Shown: positions 18,851-30,157, counted from the stretch's first letter. The stretch is 64,000 bases of DNA from Semisulcospira habei (GCA_036245525.1 BTPG01000003.1:154973733-155037732), one strand, 5' to 3'. The notes: generated from the letters alone by a model not told the origin. Numbers and translations are program-made.

Positions 18851-19755
18851 GTGACATTTACTCAGTACTCACAAATAGTAAGGAATACTAACTTGTCAGC
18901 TTGAATTACTAAAAGTCCTCAGGATCGCTATAATCACGGGTATATCAGTGATTAGCCATCGCACTGGCCTACAATTTCACAAAGGAGTACCCAACGGAGA
19001 AAGAAACACGCTTAGAAAAGACGAGTACAACACAATTTACAATAGACAAACAAACAGAGAGATCAGCAGCTACTTATCTTCATTCGCAGAAGGAATGTGG
19101 CAACTCAGTTGTTTGTCTATTTTGACAAAGGGTATTTACCCGAAATATTAATAAATTGTGTTGTACTCGTCTTTTCTAAGCGTGTTTCTTCTCCGTCGGG
19201 TACTTCTTTGCATTTTACACGCTTGGCAGTCACCTATTTGGTCTGGATTGTTTACAATTTCACAACATTGGTGTTACAAATAGTGCTCACAAAAGTAAAG
19301 GATGTATTACTTTTAGCTTGAATTATTAAAATTAAATTATTAAATTATTATTTAAGTTTAAACATTAATCAGACCAAAAAGGTGACTGCAGTTTGCAGAT
19401 GTAAGGTGTTTTCTGACATTTTAGTAATTCAAGCTGAATGTATGACGTCCCGGCCTTACTTTTTGTGAGCACTGACTACTGATATGTCACACCACTGTTG
19501 TGAAATTGTAGGCCAATGGGATGGCTAACACTTATATAACCGTTATTTTACCCATTCTGAGAACTTGTATAATTCAAGCTGAAACGTTAACTCATTCGCC
19601 ACCAGCCGCATCCGGCTGCGCGGCATAAGCCGCACATCCGGATGCGGCTGGCCGCGAATGAGTTAATGTACCTTACTATTTTTGCTCATTATACGTCACT
19701 CTGGCCGAGGTTGGGTCCGCGATGAAGAGGTTGGGACCCAGCACTGGCCTCCGCA
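18790..19755. repeat. About 1-kb fold-back (long inverted repeats)
   Basis: The outer arms mirror each other: GTTGGGTCCCAACC..GGCCTCGGCC (18813-18845) pairs with GGCCGAGG..GGTTGGGACCC (19700-19750). TACTCACAAATAGTAAGG pairs with CCTTACTATTTTTGCTC. An inner 54-bp perfect pair lies at about 18986-19040 and 19149-19205 (AACACGCTTAGAAAAGACGA and mirror). ATTCAAGCTGA recurs in several places in both orientations. A family D palindrome has inserted in the right arm. Confidence 0.75.
19587..19666. mobile_element. Family D palindrome inside the fold-back
   Basis: TTAACTCATTCGCCACCAGC to CGCGAATGAGTTAA. The opposite arm of the fold-back lacks it and reads straight through the equivalent point, giving an empty-site comparison. 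Confidence 0.88.
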
Positions 19756-20162
19756 ACACCCGATTCAGTGTACGTGCAGAGAAATAGCGCAGAACTCTAG
19801 AGTTATTTTTGACCTGATTTTAGCCCAATATTCCGCAAGCGGCGTGTGAAATTTCCAGTAACTGCCAACCAGCTGCAGCGAGATTCAGTTTTGCGTGGGG
19901 CTAAAAATAGCTCTGAAAAAAAAAGTCCTAGGACTTATGCCAGGCAGCTGATGGTCAAGTTGGAAATGAGGTGCAACTCGACTCCTAAGTCTCTGCCGTT
20001 ATGAGTAGGAATGCCAAGGCTGCCAAAAGGCTGTCCCTCTGCTTTGCAGCGATATTTCGGGACTGCGTGGGTTCTGCGTTGGCAGTCTAAAATTAGCTAA
20101 AGTCGAAGCCGTTGGAACTATGACAAGCATGAACTGGCTATTGGAAATTACGCGCAATTCGA

Positions 20163-20262
20163 CCCAGGCTCCAGCAACAGATCCTCTGGCCGACCTCAGC
20201 CTTAGCTGGCCCGCGCACGGCCGACATCGGTCCCATGACCTTTTTCGTATTGGGAAGGTGCC
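20163..20262. mobile_element. Family E decayed copy
   Basis: TCTGGCCGACCTCAGCC, GGCCCGCGCACGGCC and CATGACCTTTTTCGTATTGG preserve the order of the right part of family E. The central hairpin is mostly lost. Confidence 0.6.
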
Positions 20263-20269
20263 GAGTCAA

Positions 20270-20480
20270 GTAAAAATAAATAAATAAATAAATAAATAAG
20301 AAAAGAAAATAATAAAATGAAATTATAAGTAAATAAAGCAATCAGTAAGTAAATAAAACACATAAAACATAAAACTTCAAAAATAAAAGATTAAAAGATC
20401 AAAATAATAATAATACTAATATAAAACATAATAACATAAAATGAAATATAATAGAATAACTAAACTAAACTAAAAGAGAA
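20270..20480. repeat. A-rich low complexity, (AAAT)n-like
   Basis: AAATAAAT and AATAATAAT runs without coding potential. Confidence 0.85.
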
Positions 20481-20502
20481 CAAGATGAGGATTGTATCCC
20501 AA

Positions 20503-21853
20503 AGTCTACCGTATTGTTTGGCCGGAGCTCACGGGCGTTTTTCTGTTAGATACATTCAGAGTTGTTCATATTTTTAAGCTTATCCTTCTGATCTATTTCC
20601 CTCCTTCTCTACGCCATCCCCTCTGATCACGAACACACACGCCGGCGCACACAAATAAAGACGGGCACACAGCGCTTCCCGCCATTAGTACGCTCTGCCG
20701 TGGGCTGGAGTTATATTAGCGACAGGAATTCTGAAGAAGAAACTGAAATAGCACGAGCAGGAAAATGACGTCACTATAAGCTTTACGTCATAGCATCGCT
20801 GAACTCACGACGCCATGTACACTGTGACGAAGTTGATGTTTCACGTCACTCATCCGAAAGGCACACTCTTCCAGAGCTGACTGTTTTGTTCCACACAGCC
20901 TCTTCCAGGGCTGACTGTTTGATGGGAGTAAATAGTGGCTCCAAAACGTGTAAAAATGAATTAATTAGTATTTAAAAAGTTGAAGAGGTACAACGCTGGA
21001 TTACGAACACATTCAGTATCTTCCTTTAACCCCCCCCCTCCCTGCCCCCCCCCCCCGCCCCCCCCTCCCCCCGCGACCCCCCTCCCCCCGCCCCCCCTCC
21101 CCCCCCCACTTAATGCAGTATTTTGCCAAGTTTCAAGTTTGTGGGTACAGAGTCATCGAGTCAAAATTACTAACGTACAGACTCGGCTTACGAATGCCTG
21201 TCTCGCCTTCGTGTGTAGAGCACGCATAATCATCAAGTGCGCACGTTAAAAATCCCATTTATTTGATTTATTACCACTAGAAGGCCCGGAGGGGCCGGTG
21301 AAATGGAAACAGAAATATATCTGACATGTACCGAGGTTAATAGTAGGGTGGAGGTTTGCACATAAAGTAGCGCTTAGTAGCAGCAGGCTTTCAAAGCTTC
21401 AGCTTCGGCGCCTTGAGCATCTTTAATTAGATGGATATGTTTGTCTCGGCCACACCATACCATACCATACCATACCATACCATATCATACCATACCATAC
21501 CATACCATACCATACCGTAATATCGGAGATTCTCATATCTAATATCGGAGATTATCATGTTTACATACATACGCACACACACCACATACATACATACATA
21601 CATACATACATACATACATACATACATACATACATACATACATACATAATTACATACGCACATACGGCGCTTCGCGCCAAAACGACGTTCAACAGCAAGG
21701 TTAGAGTGTCTAGACGGGACGTCATTTTTCAGTATCTTGTTACTTTTTTGCCAGACCATGAGCCCCGCCCGCCTCTTATGTCCTTTGCATTCTACGGAAC
21801 GCGCTCCGACCAGCCCCATCCTAAAGTCTACCGTATTTTCAATAAGGTAGACA
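20503..21853 (+). mobile_element. Hairpin-ended non-autonomous element, copy 1 (Helentron-like candidate)
   Basis: Starts AGTCTACCGTATTG and ends in a small hairpin, AGTCTACCGTATTTTCAATA followed by AGGTAGACA, whose last part is the inverted copy of the start. Left-half landmarks include GCTTCCCGCCATTAGTACGC and AAAAAGTTGAAGAGGTACAA (about 20973). The right half has (CCATA)n and (CATA)n arrays at 21456-21650, then a GGCGCTTCGCGCC mini-hairpin. No transposase and no target duplication are seen. A SINE-like piece (21186-21258) and C tracts (21030-21105) lie within. The inverted copy at 33718-34742 shares both ends and the landmarks. A Helentron-derived non-autonomous element is the best fit to this layout; it is an inference. 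Confidence 0.65.
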
Positions 21854-22304
21854 AACAAGATGGGATGAACCATAACCCACAAAGTCCCTTCTATATGACA
21901 GCTGTCCTCGCTGTCAAAGGTGTCTACCTTTTGTCTTTGACCTGATTCTGATGTTGAATTATCTCCTATTGAAAAAGTCTCGCAGATCTGCCAATGCGTC
22001 AGTGAGTTCTATAAGGGGCGCAGGACATACGCGTCATTGATTTGTCAAACGTCATTTGTCATGACGTAAGTTTTAGTTTTTACGTAATATATTTTACGTG
22101 ATATGAGTTTCACTTTCGCTTCATAGGCTTGAGAAAATGGTGATAAAACTAGAACTTCACTGTACAATTTCAGTCTTGCTATAATTTAGGTGAAAGCAGC
22201 TTGACTTTACCTGATATACTAAGTACACGGGTCACCTGCATGCTCTTCCGAAAGCGCGTCGATGTGTGTGCGTGTTAGTGCGTGCATGCTCGCGCGCTCC
22301 AAAC

Positions 22305-22370
22305 ATCTCCAAGAGGCATAAATCCTCATGCGCCTGGAGGGCGCATGAGGATCTATTCCTCCTGGAGATG
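22305..22370. mobile_element. Family A-like palindrome within copy A
   Basis: CATCTCCAAGAGGCATAAAT, centre GCGCCTGGAGGGCGC, and a right arm ending TCCTCCTGGAGATG. The related element at 43111 has a decayed version, so the hairpin predates their divergence. Confidence 0.75.
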
Positions 22371-22637
22371 CGCGTATGTGTGTGTGTGTGTGTGAGTGTG
22401 AGTGTCTGTGAGTGTGTGTGAGTGTGTGTGAGTGTGTGAGTGTGTGTGTGTGTGTGCGTGCGTGAGAGAGAGAGAGAGAGAGAGAGAATGACGTCATATT
22501 TAGAGTATTATATCAATGTCTGCGTGGTGACGGAGTTGCCTCTTTTACGTCACCGCCACTGTCTGACTTTCTCTAGAAGTAAAGATTTTTTAGTGTTTTA
22601 ATTCTTTTCTGAAAAGAATTAATTTTTACTAAAGAAG

Positions 22638-23125
22638 TACAGGCTTTACAAGTCCCTCGTAGTGTCTATTCTACTCTACGGCTGTGAGACTTGGACGCTG
22701 CTTGCAGACTCAGAAAAGAAAATCCAGGCCTTTGAGAACAAGTGCCTGAGGAAGTTGCTCCACATCTCGTACCGCGAGCACAAGACCAACGAATATGTAC
22801 GGAGCATCGTCACTTCCCTGGTGGGCCCACATGAACCCCTTCTGGCAACCGTGAAACGGCGCAAGCTTGCTTGGTTTGGCCACGTGACCCGACACAACAC
22901 CTTGTCCAAGACTATCCTCCAAGGCACTCTCGAAGGAAGTCGTCGGCGAGGTCGTCAGAGAAAGAGTTGGGTCGCAAACATAAAAGAATGGACCGAACTC
23001 GAGATGCCAGACTTGCTTGCCACCGCCCAAAATAGAACTCAGTGGAGAGCACTGTCTGTTGCTGCTGCCTTTCAGTCCCCCCAACGCCCAGTTCGGGCAA
23101 GGGACTGATGATGATGATGATGATG
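22638..23125 (+). pseudogene. 5'-truncated LINE: reverse-transcriptase C-terminus
   Basis: An open frame of about 150 residues encodes only the C-terminal tail of a LINE polyprotein: SLVVSILLYGCETWTLL at the start, ENKCLRKLLHISYREHKTNE, KRRKLAWFGHVTR and GRQRKSWVANIKEW, typical of the region beyond the RT thumb in RTE-like LINEs. It lacks the endonuclease and RT catalytic motifs. The stop TGA is the first unit of a (TGA)n tail. The insert is flanked by AAAGAAG (22631-22637 and 23126-23132). The related site at 43417-43423 has one AAAGAAG and no insert, so both ends and the 7-bp target duplication are directly confirmed. Confidence 0.88.
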
Positions 23126-23827
23126 AAAGAAGTTGAAAGGATACAAAGCTGGCTAACGAGCTCATCCAATGCCTTTCTCCAAACTAGCTCTATGCAAAAG
23201 TTCAAGTAAATATGCCAAAAATTACGGATTCTAATCTGGGTCAACCGATTTTCAATAAACGGTTGTTTATGTCTTCAATGAGACATTCAATTACAATATG
23301 CACGGAGGCCCTCTAGTTAGCCACCTACTTAAGAAAGTATTTCGCCAAGTTTCAAGCTTGTGTGTGTACAGAAATATCGGAGATTCTCTTGTTTACATAC
23401 ATACGCACATACGTACATACACATATACCGGCATTCGCACATACGGCGCTTCCCGCCAAATGTACGTTCAGCAGCGAGGTTAGCGTAACTAGACATGAAG
23501 TAATTTTTATCTTGTTACTTCTATTGTTAGAGGTTTAGCCTGCCGTCCTTTGACATCATGGACATGCTATTAAATTCGCCCCACCGCGACCCGTCCTAAA
23601 AAGTCCCTTTCATAAATAGAAGGGACTTATAAACAAAACTAGACAACACCTGTACGTATCCCAAGAAAGGGGGCAATCTAAATTCCTACGCCCCTTACTC
23701 CGTTTTATCTTTTTTCTCTTCAAATGATCTGACTTACTCACGCATTCTGGTCAACGCATTTTCACTGATCGGCAAAACACGTACACTCCTTGGTGCGCTT
23801 CAATCCAGACGACACCTCCTCAGCGTA

Positions 23828-23930
23828 TTAACCTTTGCACTGCCGGAGAACGCAAGCGCTGGCGGGCCAAGCAACTGCAAGAGGCAATGAAGCTCATTGC
23901 TTCATTGCCTCTTGCTGACATCTTGCTGAC
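23828..23930. mobile_element. Family A short palindrome
   Basis: TTAACCTTTGCACTGCCGG at the left, with a compact palindrome at 23877-23915 (GCAAGAGGCAATGAAGCTCA and mirror). The GC centre found in other copies is gone, yet both arms carry AATGAA, so the shorter hairpin is itself perfectly matched. Confidence 0.75.
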
Positions 23931-23990
23931 CGTATTCATATCCCCGTTCTTGGATTCATGGGATAATTCTGCGTTGAATTTGCACTGGTT

Positions 23991-24117
23991 TTAACTCATT
24001 CAGCCCGACGGCCGTATTTCCCCAATTTTGGAGGCGTCAAGCTAATCTGGCACTACCCTTGAATTCATCATGGTCGACCCATCTCCTGCTGTAGTGCGTC
24101 AGGACTGAATGGGTTAA
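23991..24117. mobile_element. Family B element with left inner arm deleted
   Basis: The TTAACTCATTCAGCCCGACG and CTGAATGGGTTAA outer ends are intact. Inside only the right arm (CAAGCTAATCTGGCACTACC) remains. Confidence 0.8.
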
Positions 24118-24244
24118 ATATATAATGTCGCATCCGCCGGCAGTGACGGGGGGTCTGTTGGGAAACAAAAATGTTCGCCGCGCTGGTCCGCTGTCATTTT
24201 GGAGCTTACGGCCGTAAATAACGCTAGGAACTACCACTACAGAC

Positions 24245-24565
24245 TGAGACAGCACCCCTGCCAATAACAACAAAAGCAAAGACAACAGCAAATGCACCCA
24301 GATCTACCAACAGCATCAGCATTATTACCATCGTCACCACGAACAACATTATCCGGCACCACCCACGGCACCAGCACCAGCACCATCACCGCCACCACCG
24401 CCAACAACAATAACAGCAACAATAATAGCAACATGAAAATTACGACAATAACAATTATAACAATAAACAATGATAGCAACAATAATAATTACAACAATAA
24501 CAATAATAACAACAACAGCAGCACCCTCAACAATAACACCAGCAACAAGAACAAGAACAGTGCAA
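24245..24565. repeat. (AAC/CAA)n-type trinucleotide-rich region
   Basis: Imperfect ACC/AGC/AAC/AAT triplets give Asn/Thr-rich frames with no domain. Confidence 0.85.
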
Positions 24566-24587
24566 ATATATGCACTGATGTTAATGA

Positions 24588-24758
24588 GTGTTATCTTGAC
24601 ACATAGTCGAGTCACGAAACTCGATAAACCGTAGTAACCTAACCATTCAGGTCAAATTGCCCGTTAGATAATGTTATCTTGACACATAGTCGACTCACGA
24701 AACTTGATAAACCGTAGAGTAACCTAACAATTCAGGTCAAGTTGCCCGTTAGATAACG
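24588..24758. repeat. Two-copy tandem repeat, unit about 84 bp
   Basis: TGTTATCTTGACACATAGTC begins both units (near 24588 and 24671), and each ends TTGCCCGTTAGATAA. A few substitutions separate the copies. Confidence 0.85.
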
Positions 24759-24874
24759 AACTATGGGTCAAACTGTCTTAACCTGTACGAAGAAATTCGG
24801 TGGATTGGTTTGGCTGTTGTCGTTATTTGGCAAGAGCTGGTATTCATATTTGAGAAAGGGGCAATTCTCAGTGT

Positions 24875-25088
24875 TTAACTCATTCTACCCCAATACCGAA
24901 ATCCCCACATTTTGCCGTTGTCCTCTGAAGTCTGCAGTGCAGTGTAGGACACATATCGACCAAGATAATTCAAAGGTGATGCCAGAATAGCTTGGCGCCT
25001 GTAGGCGCCAAGCTATTCTGGCATCACCCTTGAACTATCATGGTCGATCCCTATCTTGCTGTGGTGTGTCTGGGGTAGAATGAGTTAA
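24875..25088. mobile_element. Family B element, complete
   Basis: Outer ends TTAACTCATTCTACCCC and GGGGTAGAATGAGTTAA. The inner palindrome (24962-25041) has centre GGCGCCTGTAGGCGCC, with GTGATGCC and GGCATCAC matched. Confidence 0.9.
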
Positions 25089-25178
25089 ACAATAAAAATT
25101 CTCACATTTTCCCCAAAATGGCTGACTTTTGCCGGCCAAATAACGACAGGCAAAGCTGCATGTTGCCGATCTGTACCA

Positions 25179-25244
25179 GCAACAGGCATAGATTCTCATG
25201 AGCCCCTGCGCCCGCAGGGGCTCATGAGAATCTATGCCTCTTGT
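25179..25244. mobile_element. Family A palindrome
   Basis: GCATAGATTCTCATGAGCCC and its exact mirror. GATTC/GAATC is a matched change from the GATCC/GGATC form. Confidence 0.85.
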
Positions 25245-25391
25245 AGAAGGACGGTTTTGATGACAAGCTTTCATTTCATTCAGATACATTTATTCATTAT
25301 TGGCGCTCTTTTCCTCCCGGAGGCCAACAAAACATAACAGAAAAGTGACATTGTAATTATCGTTAGCCCGGAGACCGTGTAATCATGCCCT

Positions 25392-25491
25392 TTTAACTGT
25401 CGAGAAAAACTGAGCACCACCCAACTGCAAGAGGTATAGATCCTCATGAGCCTCCGCAGTTGCAGGGCTCATGGGGATCTATACGTCTTGC
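25392..25491. mobile_element. Family A element, right end unclear
   Basis: Left end TTTTAACTGTCGAGAAAAAC. The palindrome at 25427-25491 has several unmatched bases (GAGCCTCCGCAG against GGGCTCATGGGG). Confidence 0.7.
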
Positions 25492-25908
25492 TGAGACCAC
25501 TTTGTGTCTAGCATCTATGTTCATTTGACGGCTGGGGATCTGGGACTTTGAATATACAATGATTTGAGGAGAAAAAACAAAAACACGATCTGTGGAAACT
25601 GGCAGTAAAGATTAAAACGGGACAACTCTGATTGGGGGAAGGGGAGGGGGAGGAGGGCACAGGGAAGTGTGTGTGGGGGGGGGGGAGAGGGGGTGCCAAA
25701 ACGGATTCAGGGACATTTGTTTCTAATTAACAAATCACGAATCAAAAAAAAAAAAATGCATTCACGTTTGACTATGGCAAGGAACAAGGAAGAGAGTAGG
25801 TGCACCGCTGTCAGTACCTCCTTCATTGGCTAAAATAATAAATTCTGACATCGAGGGAGGTTTGGGAGGGAGGAGGCGGGGGAGGTTGTTATGCACAGCA
25901 TTCACAGC

Positions 25909-25940
25909 ATAAAAACCGCTAACGGCAGCCAAAGGGTTAA
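25909..25940. mobile_element. Family C single right arm
   Basis: AAAAACCGCTAACGGCAGCC and AAAGGGTTAA, with no left arm. Confidence 0.7.
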
Positions 25941-26026
25941 ATGCAATTTTAAACTCGTGTTCAAGAATGTACAGCCGAAACACCTTTTCACAACTCCGAA
26001 TATACAACTATTCAACGTTTATGTCT

Positions 26027-26059
<33 letters not shown>

Positions 26060-26631
26060 CTCCCAACGTGCATTGTTTAAAATCTTAGCAGTTTAGGAAG
26101 CAGCATTTTTATTGATGAGAAAACTACTTTAACAAAGCAGGAAACGTCAGGGAACTAGTCAACTTCAGGGTTCATTTCTATATCAATATTTGTTTTTATG
26201 GCTAAAATACATGCGTGGTATTTTACGCTGGACTGCTCGACGTCAGAACGCTTTCTGGATCCCTTCATTGTCAGGAAACTGGTCTTAGGAAACTAGTATG
26301 AAATGTCTATTAGAGTTCAGTTGATAGGCAAACATTTTAGCATGACGCGTAGACCGCTTCTTGTCTCTGTACGTAAGGTCGCTGCATGCGAGTGTTTGCA
26401 CCCAACAGCAAAAATTTTATCAACTACAAGGCCCCACTCCCGTGCCCCCCCCCCCACCCCCAGCCCCCCCCCACCCCCAGCCCACCCCCAGCCCCCCCCC
26501 CCCCCGTCCTCTCTCTCTTTCTCTTTCTCTCTTGGCCTGTCGCAACCATACATAGTGGAACCTCTTACATACATTTATAACCTATGTATACACAAAAATG
26601 TCTTCCAAGTAGCTTTTAAAAAATAAAAAAA

Positions 26632-28384
26632 TAATGCCTGTTCCTAAAGCAAACGATTCTTCTGAAATTAATAACTTTCGCCCCATTTCCCTTCTATCAG
26701 TTCTCTCGAAGCCTCTGGAAAAGCATGTTCACAAACATCTTCTGGAAATTTCTTGAAAAAAGGTCCCTATTATATCATTACCAGTCAGGTTTTCGTCCCA
26801 AGCATTCATGCCACACTGCACTCGCACGAATAGTGAATTCGTGGGTCAACAGCATAAATGATAATAAAATGGCTGGTGCTGTCTTCTTGGATCTAAGAAA
26901 AGCGTTTGATCTTATCGATCATACCATCTTATTGAAAAAGCTTGCCACCTACTTAAACAAAAAGAGCCCCTCAGCTGTTTCGTTTCTGAACTCCTATCTT
27001 TCAAAAAGAACACAAACAGTCTACGTCAATGGAAAATGTTCTTCTGAACAATTTGTGGAGTATGGAGTGCCCCAGTGGTCTATTGTAGGCCCACTACTGT
27101 TTTGTATTTTTGTTAACGATCTACCGTTACATGTAACGTGTACTGAGGCTGAGTGTGACATGTTTGCCGACGACTCAACATTACATTCCGCTGGTAAAAC
27201 TGTGCCTGAAATTGCAAATAATCTTCAAGAGAGTCTTCATGAAGTCTCTCGGTGGTGTAATGAAAATCGCATGCTGGTAAATCCCACAAAAACAAAAAGC
27301 ATGCTTATCACAACCCGCCAGAAACATCAGCTCAAACCTCCATCACTCAACCTTTCTTTGGACTCCATCCCAGTTGAGCAGGTCAGTCAACACCGCCTGC
27401 TTGGAGTAATAATAGATGATGATCTAAGCTGGCATAACCACCTATATTATATAAGAAAACATTTGTCCAAAAAGTTGTTTCTACTTTCCAAACTTAAAAC
27501 GATCATTGACCTTAAGACGCGCAAACTATTTTTTAATGCCTACATTATACCACACATTGATTATGCCTCAACAATATGGGATGGCTGCAGCGAAAATCAC
27601 TTCAAGAAGATAAACTCATTATACAAGCGCGCTGCTAAGCTTATCCTCCCTGATCCGTCTTTATCCACTGATGCCAAGCTGCAGGCCATCGGACTTCTCC
27701 CTCTGGTTAAGCACCTCGCACTAAACAAATGTGTACTGATGCACAAAATTCTTAACGGGAAAGCTCCACCTTACTTATCTAGGCTTTTTTCGCCAACTGA
27801 AAAAAAATACAGCGCCTCCAGGAACAGTCTCTCTATAAAAAGGCCCCATATAGACCTTTTCAAATCTAGCCTGTCTTATTCAGGTGCTCTTTTATGGAAT
27901 TCCCTTCCTCCCACTATTCAACAAACCACGTCCATCTCGCTGTTTAAACGTAAAGTACATGATTACTTTACTAAGACAACGTTATGCTGATCCTTTCTTC
28001 TTCTTTGTTTCTCCACATAATACGCTTCCTGTTTTTAAATTTTTGCTATTTTTTTTTTCTCCATCTAGCCTCCAAATTGCTTGTTCTGTTTTCTAACTTG
28101 TTTTTAATAGTACACAAAATATCATACCTACTTATATGTTAGATAATTATGTGCGCACGTACGTGTGTATGTGCATTTACAAAAGTGCGCATGTGCACGA
28201 GTACATGTATATGCGTGTCTGTGTGCGTGTGTGTATGCGTGTGTGTGACGTTTATTATTAGTTAGGTTAGTCTTTGTTGTTTGGTTGGTGTTTACTTTTT
28301 TTTTCTTTTAAGTAGCTTAGCAAGGACAGATTGTAAGAAAGGCCTGCGCGCCTAATATCTCAATCCTTGGAAAATAAAGTTTCG
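26632..28384 (+). mobile_element. 5'-truncated Jockey/CR1-like LINE copy
   Basis: The LINE reading starts in mid-RT near 26632 (PVPKANDSSEINNFRPISLL), passes through the RT ORF, a 3' UTR with GT-rich sequence, and ends AATAAAGTTTCGTTCGTT before a (CT)n array. The mini-hairpin GGCCTGCGCGCCT near the 3' end resembles the fragment at 6952. The clade is uncertain within the Jockey/CR1 group. Confidence 0.75.
26725..27990 (+). pseudogene. LINE reverse transcriptase, partial
   Basis: The 421-residue ORF covers most of the RT domain and C-terminal tail. Visible are QSGFRPKHSCHTALARI, motif A AVFLDLRKAFDLIDH (Asp in LDLRKAFD), motif B GVPQWSIVGPLLF, motif C MFADDSTLH, then NPTKTKSMLI and LLGVIIDDDLSW; the end is typical of LINE tails (NSLPPTIQQTTSISLFKRKV). 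The B motif has Trp where almost all RTs have Gly (PQG), likely inactivating. The start Met is not genuine: homologous residues continue upstream in another frame with a break near 26760. The endonuclease is absent, so this is a dead, truncated copy. Confidence 0.85.
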
Positions 28385-28508
<124 letters not shown>

Positions 28509-28719
28509 ACGATGTTTCACGTGCATTTGACACGTTCGAGGAACTTCATGAATTGTTGTCTATTGTTTCCTGTATAGTGGACTGTCTAAGGTCAACTTTT
28601 AACCCATTTGGATCGAAAGAACATTGTATTTTATTAGCGTACTTGCGACGATAAACAATGACACAAAAAGTGGGGTGGCCCTTAAGTTTTGACCATTAGT
28701 ATATGTATATAAATATAAT

Positions 28720-28910
28720 TTTTCATTCAATTCTGAGAATGCTGTGCTAATGCCATGGAATTCCAGGCTGGTAAGCTTGCATTGTATCTTTAGGACATCA
28801 GCTGTCCTTTTTGTGACTGCATCGCTTACTAGATCTTTTGAGCCTTGCACTGAACACCTACTACATAAAGCAATAGGGACTACCCCCAGGCGCCCCGCCA
28901 TCCGCTGGAG
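28720..28910. repeat. Duplicated segment, copy 1
   Basis: About 95% identical to 29266-29462, from TTTTTCATTCAATTCTGAGA to CATCCGCTGGAGA. The Penelope-like ribozyme relic lies between the copies. The function of the sequence is unknown. Confidence 0.85.
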
Positions 28911-28963
28911 AATATCCAGTCCCCCGAGAGGGAATGCTAGAAAATATTAAAAGTTTTTGCCGC

Positions 28964-29003
28964 CTACGACCGGTTTCGCCCCAAGGGGGAACTCTTTAGG
29001 TAG
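28964..29003 (-). ncRNA. Hammerhead ribozyme relic (Penelope-like element type)
   Basis: On the minus strand: CTAC (helix I), CTAAAGAG (core, consensus CTGATGAG), CCCC/GGGG stem II, GAAAC core, a minimal palindromic helix III loop ACCGGT, cleavage triplet GTC, and GTAG closing helix I. The order, the very short helix III and the ACCGGT palindrome match hammerheads known from terminal repeats of Penelope-like retroelements. The core position normally G (CTG) is A here, so cleavage activity is predicted lost. No GIY-YIG or RT ORF of the element was found nearby. Confidence 0.65.
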
Positions 29004-29265
29004 ACATACGGCGCAACCTTATATTGCAAACACAACGCATGTACTAGAAGCCGTCTCCAGAATTTACTGGTAGCACCAATAGTACAGCGCGGATTGCATC
29101 CCTAAAGCTTTATGAGATGTTGCAGTGGAAGAAGACAGACTAATTTTGAAAAGGCAACACCTAGGCAATTTTGTGGTGCAATTATTCTTTACTTATAACA
29201 ACTTGAAGGCGTCGCCCAAAGCCAAACAAAATGCACTCAATCAGATTAGCTCCAAGGGACGTAAT

Positions 29266-29462
29266 GATTTTTCATTCAATTCTGAGAATGCTGTGCTAAT
29301 GCCATGGAATTCCAGGCTGGTAATCTTGCATTGTGTCATCAGGACATCAGCTGTCCTTTTTGTGACTGCATCGCTTACTAGATCTTTTGAGCCTTCCACT
29401 GAACACCTACTACATAAAGCAGTAGGGACTACCCCCAGGCGCCCCGCCATCCGCTGGAGAGA
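29266..29462. repeat. Duplicated segment, copy 2
   Basis: Partner of 28720-28910. The flanking A tract and TA array begin just after it. Confidence 0.85.
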
Positions 29463-29472
29463 GGGGATGCTT

Positions 29473-29661
<189 letters not shown>

Positions 29662-29844
29662 ATTTTAGTTGTTTGTTTTGTTTGTTTGTTTGCTTGTTTG
29701 TTTGTTTGTTTGTTGTTGCTTTTTGGTTTGTTTTGAATGAATCAATTTTATTTAATGTCTTTTCATGTTTAATGTCTCCTAATCTTAACTTGTGTGTAAT
29801 TTGGTACTATTACAATTATTACCCTGTGTTTGTAGAGCAGCAAC

Positions 29845-29915
29845 GGCAAGTCTGAAAAATGGCACATGTGCAAATTATTTCATCCGTTGAGAAATAAAGT
29901 TTCATTTTATTGCAT
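29845..29915 (+). mobile_element. Possible LINE 3' end
   Basis: The 3' sequence CGTTGAGAAATAAAGTTTCA then TTTTATTGCATTT is similar in layout to the AATAAAGTTTCGTTCG end of the LINE at 28384. It is short, so the call is tentative. Confidence 0.4.
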
Positions 29916-29965
29916 TTCTTCATTTTTCCCCACCACCACAACCTCCATTGTTAACACCAATGCTT

Positions 29966-30010
29966 AAAAGGCCGACGTCGGCCCGATGACATTTTACGCA
30001 TTGGGTAACA
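29966..30010. mobile_element. Family E single right arm
   Basis: AAAGGCCGACGTCGGCCCGA then CATTTTACGCATTGGGTAA. The left arm and centre are missing. Confidence 0.65.
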
Positions 30011-30064
30011 CACCCCATCAGCGACATCATTCGACAGCAATAATAATTCGTAGTCGTAATTGTG

Positions 30065-30157
30065 TTAACCCTGTGGGTGTCGGTAGCGGTTTTAGTCGCG
30101 ATGATTCTTGCAGGAATCATCGCAAATAAAAACGCTACCGATACCCCAAAGGGTTAA
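30065..30157. mobile_element. Family C palindrome sharing TTAA with family D
   Basis: TTAACCCTGTGGGTGTCGG to CCCCAAAGGGTTAA. The right arm has a decayed stretch (CGCAAATAAAAACGC). Confidence 0.88.

Larger units (their letters stand above)
21855..23636 (+). mobile_element. Hairpin-ended element, copy A (interrupted by a LINE)
   Basis: Shares more than about 90% with 42639-47205 over both halves. Landmarks: AAACAAGATGGGATGAACC, AAGTCCCTTCTATATGA, a family A-like hairpin at 22305-22370, GT/GA microsatellite, AAAGAAGTTGAAAGG, a short CATAC-type repeat, GGCGCTTCCCGCC, and a terminal hairpin AAGTCCCTTTCATAAATAG-AAGGGACTT at 23605-23632. It has no coding capacity of its own. The 21855 edge directly follows copy 1. 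Confidence 0.75.
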
